A DNA stretch of 64,000 bases, taken from Whitmania pigra (lineage: Eukaryota; Annelida; Clitellata; Hirudinida; Haemopidae). Numbering within the stretch: position 1 is the stretch's first letter; every line of letters starts with the position of its first letter. Where the stretch lies: NCBI GenBank assembly GCA_021613335.1, contig JAJTWR010000293.1, positions 352,001 to 416,000 of the forward strand, written 5' to 3'. This document shows, piece after piece, positions 60,278 through 64,000 of this stretch. The position numbers and the translations under genes are program-made. The notes beneath the pieces were generated by a model. The model did not search any database. It was not told where the DNA came from and saw only the letters and a program-made list of their open reading frames with translations.

Positions 60278-63200
60278 ATGTCGAATAAGTTATATATAGT
60301 GTATCTGATGATTGCTGTGGAAGCTTTCATATGTATTTTTTATAGACAATCAATTTTAGCTAATCTAACAAAAAAGTTACTAGAAAAAAATCAGACTGAT
60401 CAAAAGGTTCTTGCTTTTGAAATTATTTAAAACATTTTGTTTGATACTCTGATTATTTTTAATAAACTAATTATTGATTAGTCAGACTCAGATAAATTAC
60501 TTGCCTCGCAATTGGAGCATTTGCAACCGATGATAAAAGAAATAGAATTACCACCCGAGGCCGATGATTTGCTTGTGGAACGAACTTTCGTCGAGTTAGT
60601 TTTACAGAACTTCAGTTTTATTTTTTTAGAAAATATCTCCGATCGATTTTTAAAAATCAGATTATAGCTTATCTTTGATAGTGACGCTCTGCTTATTTAT
60701 AAAACATTGCAACACTTGTTATAACTATAATTGTGTCTATTGAAAGAGTAAAGTATTAGAAAATATAATTATGTATGTCGGGTTCGGCCCGATCACGACT
60801 ATAGTCGGGGCGCGTATTTACAAACCCTAACCAGCAACAGCCATGGCTGATTAATATTCGTATGTGCTCACTGTGATTGGTTGAGATCTGAAATAGGTCA
60901 TAGCGCAGCAATCGTTTTGGAAATATTTTCTTCATACCTAAAATTGAGATTCAATGCGTGGAACCAAATTTAAATTTAAATCGGTGAAAATGATTGACAG
61001 ATTGTCTGAGAGCAGAGAAATTACATGTCCAAAATCAGATCGAATTGGTAACGCTGGTGATGGAGGATGGAATGTTTGTGAATTTGGCAATTTCACTCCG
61101 AAGAATCCATGCATCGTTTACTCGTTTGGGTACTGAATGGAATTTTCGATATTTTACGACCATTACATTATTTTATTATTTTCAAATTTAGAATTAACAA
61201 TGATTGGTCGTTCGACGACGGGATATTAAAAAAATATAATTGCAAAGTGCGTTCATTCGATCCAAGGTTGGAATTTACTTGAAATATATACAGAAGATTT
61301 TAACTAATTCATTAGAAACCCATTGCATATGTTCTCCTTCATTCGCAGCTATCTATTAAATTGCTGGTGATTTTTTACCCAAATATACTTTATGTCTTTC
61401 ACGAGGTCGTATTTAATTAATATACAATAAAATTTAACAGTCAAATTTGAATATTACTGAGATTTCATTGATAATTTTAATGTTTTTGAGGCTTTCGCCC
61501 AGGAAATCATTTTTATTACAAGACTCTCAAAAATTGACTACTTTAATAAGGCTCTATACAAATGGTTCCATTTCCAAAACTCATTAATATAATATAAGTA
61601 CTGACAGTGTATGTTATTATAAAAAGGGATTTAATGATATCGAAAAAGAACAAAGGATTTTAAAGTCTTTTGTCAATTTCAGAGATTTCTGGGAGCGTAA
61701 AAAAGAGCTAGAAAGGTTATTATAAACCTCATTTGAATGAGCCTGAAAGTTATGGGTAAAAAACTGGTCCAGGAAGACCTCAAAAACTTTCTGAACGTGA
61801 GAAACCAGTTGTCCTCCGCGAAGCTTCCAAAGGGTTTAGCTCCGCGAGAAACTTAAAAAATAAGTTAAATTTGGAGATTAGTCAATGGACCATATGAAGA
61901 CGCCGTCAGAAAAGTAGTTTTCTGAAGTTTGTTAAGCATCAGCACACTTATACTGGAGGCTCACAAGATGATCTGACTAAACTGGGCTTAAGAGATGGTG
62001 AGTTCGGAAATGAATTGGGACTATGTTACTTTTTCAGACGAAACGAAATTGAATTTGGATGGTCCAGATGGACCTAAATATTGTTGGCACGTTGTCCACA
62101 AAGAGCTCCACAAAGAACAATTTTTAAAAAGGAATTTCGGAGGTGACTCAGTGAAATGGGCTGCCATTTCCTCTCGTAGTTCATTTCAACTCGTCTTCTT
62201 AGAACAAAACTCACTTAAATATGTTGAAACACTGGACAAGAGTGAAACATCTCTTTCTGCTGTGTGACAAATTTGCAGATGATGAAGTAATTTTTCAGCA
62301 TGACAATGCCCCGCTAAACACATCAAAACTGACAAAAACTTTTCTGCAGGAGAAGTTCTGAAATGGCCAGCTCGTACCCTTACTGGAACCACGTTGAAAG
62401 CGTGTGGGGACTGCTTGCTAGGAAGGTGTACCCCAAGCAATAACTCAGTGTTCAGAAACTGAAAGATGCTTTGAATAAGGGTTTAAAGGAACTGGAAGAA
62501 TAGAGCTTCCTTTCTTGGATTCATTAAAAAATAGAGTTCAAGAGTTAATTATTAAGAAAAGAGATAAGATAAATTATTGACTTAGTAACAATTTCCTCAT
62601 TATTCACTACAGCGTATAATAAGCAACAAATTCAATTGAGCAGTTTTAAGTTTTTCTTCATTAATTGCAATTTATCATATGAATTCTTTGGCGTGCTCAG
62701 AGGGTAGCGTGCCTTCGAACAAAGGTAAAAGCAACAGTCGTAACGTGTCGTGTTCTAAACCCCTTGTACCTCCACAAAGCGCCCCTTGAATGCTGCACTT
62801 TACAAATGGTTGAGCTCCCTTGACGCTTGTGCTCATGGCGCTATACAAATAAACTTATTATTAATATGTCATTTCAATACTGAGGTTTTATATTGCATGT
62901 ACTATTTTAATCATTTATTATATTACTTAGCAGTCAAGTACCAGATGAAAAGAGGAAACCCAACAACATTTTCCTTAAATTAGGATTAGGTGGTGAGGAC
63001 ATCGTACTGGATAACCTTTGGAGAGTTAATACATTAAAGACGATTCAGTATATATTCAGAGATAGTGATGTTAGCTGACTTTCTTAATTTAAAGTTTGAA
63101 TTTGTGACTTGATAGGAAGTGGCAATTTAATTGGCGCAAATTAAATTGTGTTTTAATCTGTTTTCAGAAGATTATCGACTATGTGAAGTTCGACATAGAA

Positions 63201-63482
63201 GGCAGTGAATGGCAAGTTCTCAATACTTCAATCAGGGATGGATCCTTGATCAATGTCAAACAATTAGCTTTTGAAATGCACACTGACGAGGGCAATAAAA
63301 CTACGACATCAATTTCTAAGCTGAGATATTACTTGGGTATGTTGAAAAGACTGAGAGATTTGGGTTTTTACAGGTGGTACGTTCATAGAAATATGCTGGC
63401 ACCAAATTTTCCATCTAATCGTTCGGGTGTAGTTATTTGGTGCTGCCATGAAGTTGTTTACTTGAATATTAATTATTTGTAA
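60278..63482 (+). CDS. METTL24-like (FkbM-type) methyltransferase, gene C of three (6 exons, 299 aa)
   Basis: Exons are 60278-60406, 60482-60594, 61001-61129, 61192-61266, 62931-63069 and 63168-63482 (300 codons). Exon 1 encodes MSNKLY, then a membrane anchor IVYLMIAVEAFICIFY. Exon 2 is the variable stem ending LLVERTFVE, matching LELERTFIE of gene A. Exon 3 has CPKSDRIGN, DGGWNVCEFGN and YSFG. Exon 4 carries NNDWSFDDG and VRSFDP. Exon 5 has NIFLKLGLGGEDIVLDNLWR, with NEG/KEG of the others replaced by KLG. Exon 6 has YVKFDIEGSEWQVLNTSIRD (Asp204 on) and CCHEVVYLN. An in-frame ATG upstream (60137) would add a non-hydrophobic leader; 60278 fits the paralogues better. The exon 1 donor, GTTCTT, is weak, so that join is less certain. 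Intron 4 contains a Tc1-like transposase pseudogene. Confidence 0.85.
61640..62530 (+). pseudogene. Tc1-like transposase pseudogene in intron 4 of gene C
   Basis: Shifted frames follow the Tc1 order: a paired-type helix region (about 61770-61930, KTPSEK-like), then VTFSDETKLNLDGPDGPKYC (62029 on, containing the first catalytic Asp of DDE). KRNFGGDSVKWAAISS follows, then a frame change to the FQ-DNAP equivalent (about 62290, HDNAP). Near the end comes YWNHVESVWGLLARKVYPKQ, equivalent to the usual NPIENLWG, and LKDALNKGLKELEE. Several stops and frameshifts make it non-functional. Inverted ends were not located. Confidence 0.8.
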
Positions 63483-63625
63483 CTTGTTTGACAGAAAAGT
63501 TACAAATTTAAGTTTACTTCTGACTCCTAATGAAGACTTTGTTGATTGTTTTTGCCACTATAATTTATACCGTTCATTTTCGTGAAGGTTATTATTTTTA
63601 ATTTGGTTACATATTAATACGTTTC

Positions 63626-63664
<39 letters not shown>

Positions 63665-64000
63665 GCACAAAACAAATGTTTGCAAAAATCTTCATAAAGA
63701 CTTGTTGACCGCTATTAAAAATAAATTTCTTTGACGACTAATCGATCTTCTAAATTTAAATTTGTATTTCTCTGACATCCTTTTGGGCGGCGCACGAGTC
63801 CACTTACTTATTCATGTGTTTTTAAATCTTTTCAGAAAGTTAAAAACAAAAATAATCAGCTCAAAAATACCACATAAGAAAGTTTTTAGAATCCCCAATC
63901 ATGACTCGATACCTCCATGGCATTGCAAAATGAATTTAACTTAAATAAATAACTGAAACTGTGCATGCACGTCGAGCCAAAAATGAAAACAACATGGGGG
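63483..64000. other. 3' flank of gene C
   Basis: AT-rich sequence with an (ATT)n microsatellite at about 63628-63662. The 60-codon frame at 63762-63944 has no recognised domain. The gene C poly(A) site should be here, but I see no single obvious AATAAA close to the stop. Confidence 0.5.

Overview
The window is nuclear DNA of an invertebrate animal. It is AT-rich and full of microsatellites. Its genes are spliced and include animal-specific families: a Mox homeobox gene, ARL13B, elongin C, PRP4 kinase, TIMM8, RFC4, NAMPT, a core-2 type GlcNAc-transferase and a METTL24-like family. NAMPT argues against insects and nematodes. I cannot name the phylum from sequence alone. An unusually large share of introns begin GTT, which may be a lineage marker.

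Layout. 0-3 kb: 3' part of a PRP4 kinase (PRPF4B) gene, with an intact TIMM8 gene facing it (3.5-3.7 kb). 4.4-5.9 kb: a short ARL13B. 7.7-8.9 kb: the homeodomain exons of a Mox gene. 9.5-11.4 kb: unrecognised possible exons. 12.0-15.4 kb: complete RFC4 on the minus strand (10 exons). 16.8-21.0 kb: complete NAMPT on the minus strand (9 exons). 21.5-25.5 kb: a 4.0-kb DNA transposon with ~575-bp inverted ends and a 9-bp target duplication. 26.0-31.3 kb: a repeated unit holding a 1.24-kb hAT transposon and a two-exon core-2 GlcNAc-transferase gene. 31.6-32.9 kb: a dead ZBED-type hAT transposase. 33-36 kb: mostly unassigned. 36.2-36.9 kb: elongin C (minus). 38.8-39.6 kb: a small gene encoding a charged, Ser-rich start and a Gly-Tyr-Pro repeat tail. 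40-45 kb: gene-poor, with repeat ends. 45.5-63.5 kb: three complete tandem METTL24-like genes with the same six-exon plan, each with a different transposon remnant in its intron 4. A second copy of the 26-31 kb unit (50.5-52.8 kb), without the transferase, lies between the first and second of these genes.

The 0-39 kb half is mainly housekeeping: splicing kinase, mitochondrial import, clamp loading, NAD salvage and ubiquitin-ligase adaptor. The 45-64 kb half is a lineage-type family expansion in a transposon-rich background. Exon joins were worked out by hand from splice sites, phase continuity and remembered family sequence. All listed multi-exon genes keep one open frame, with exon lengths summing to whole codons where the gene is complete.
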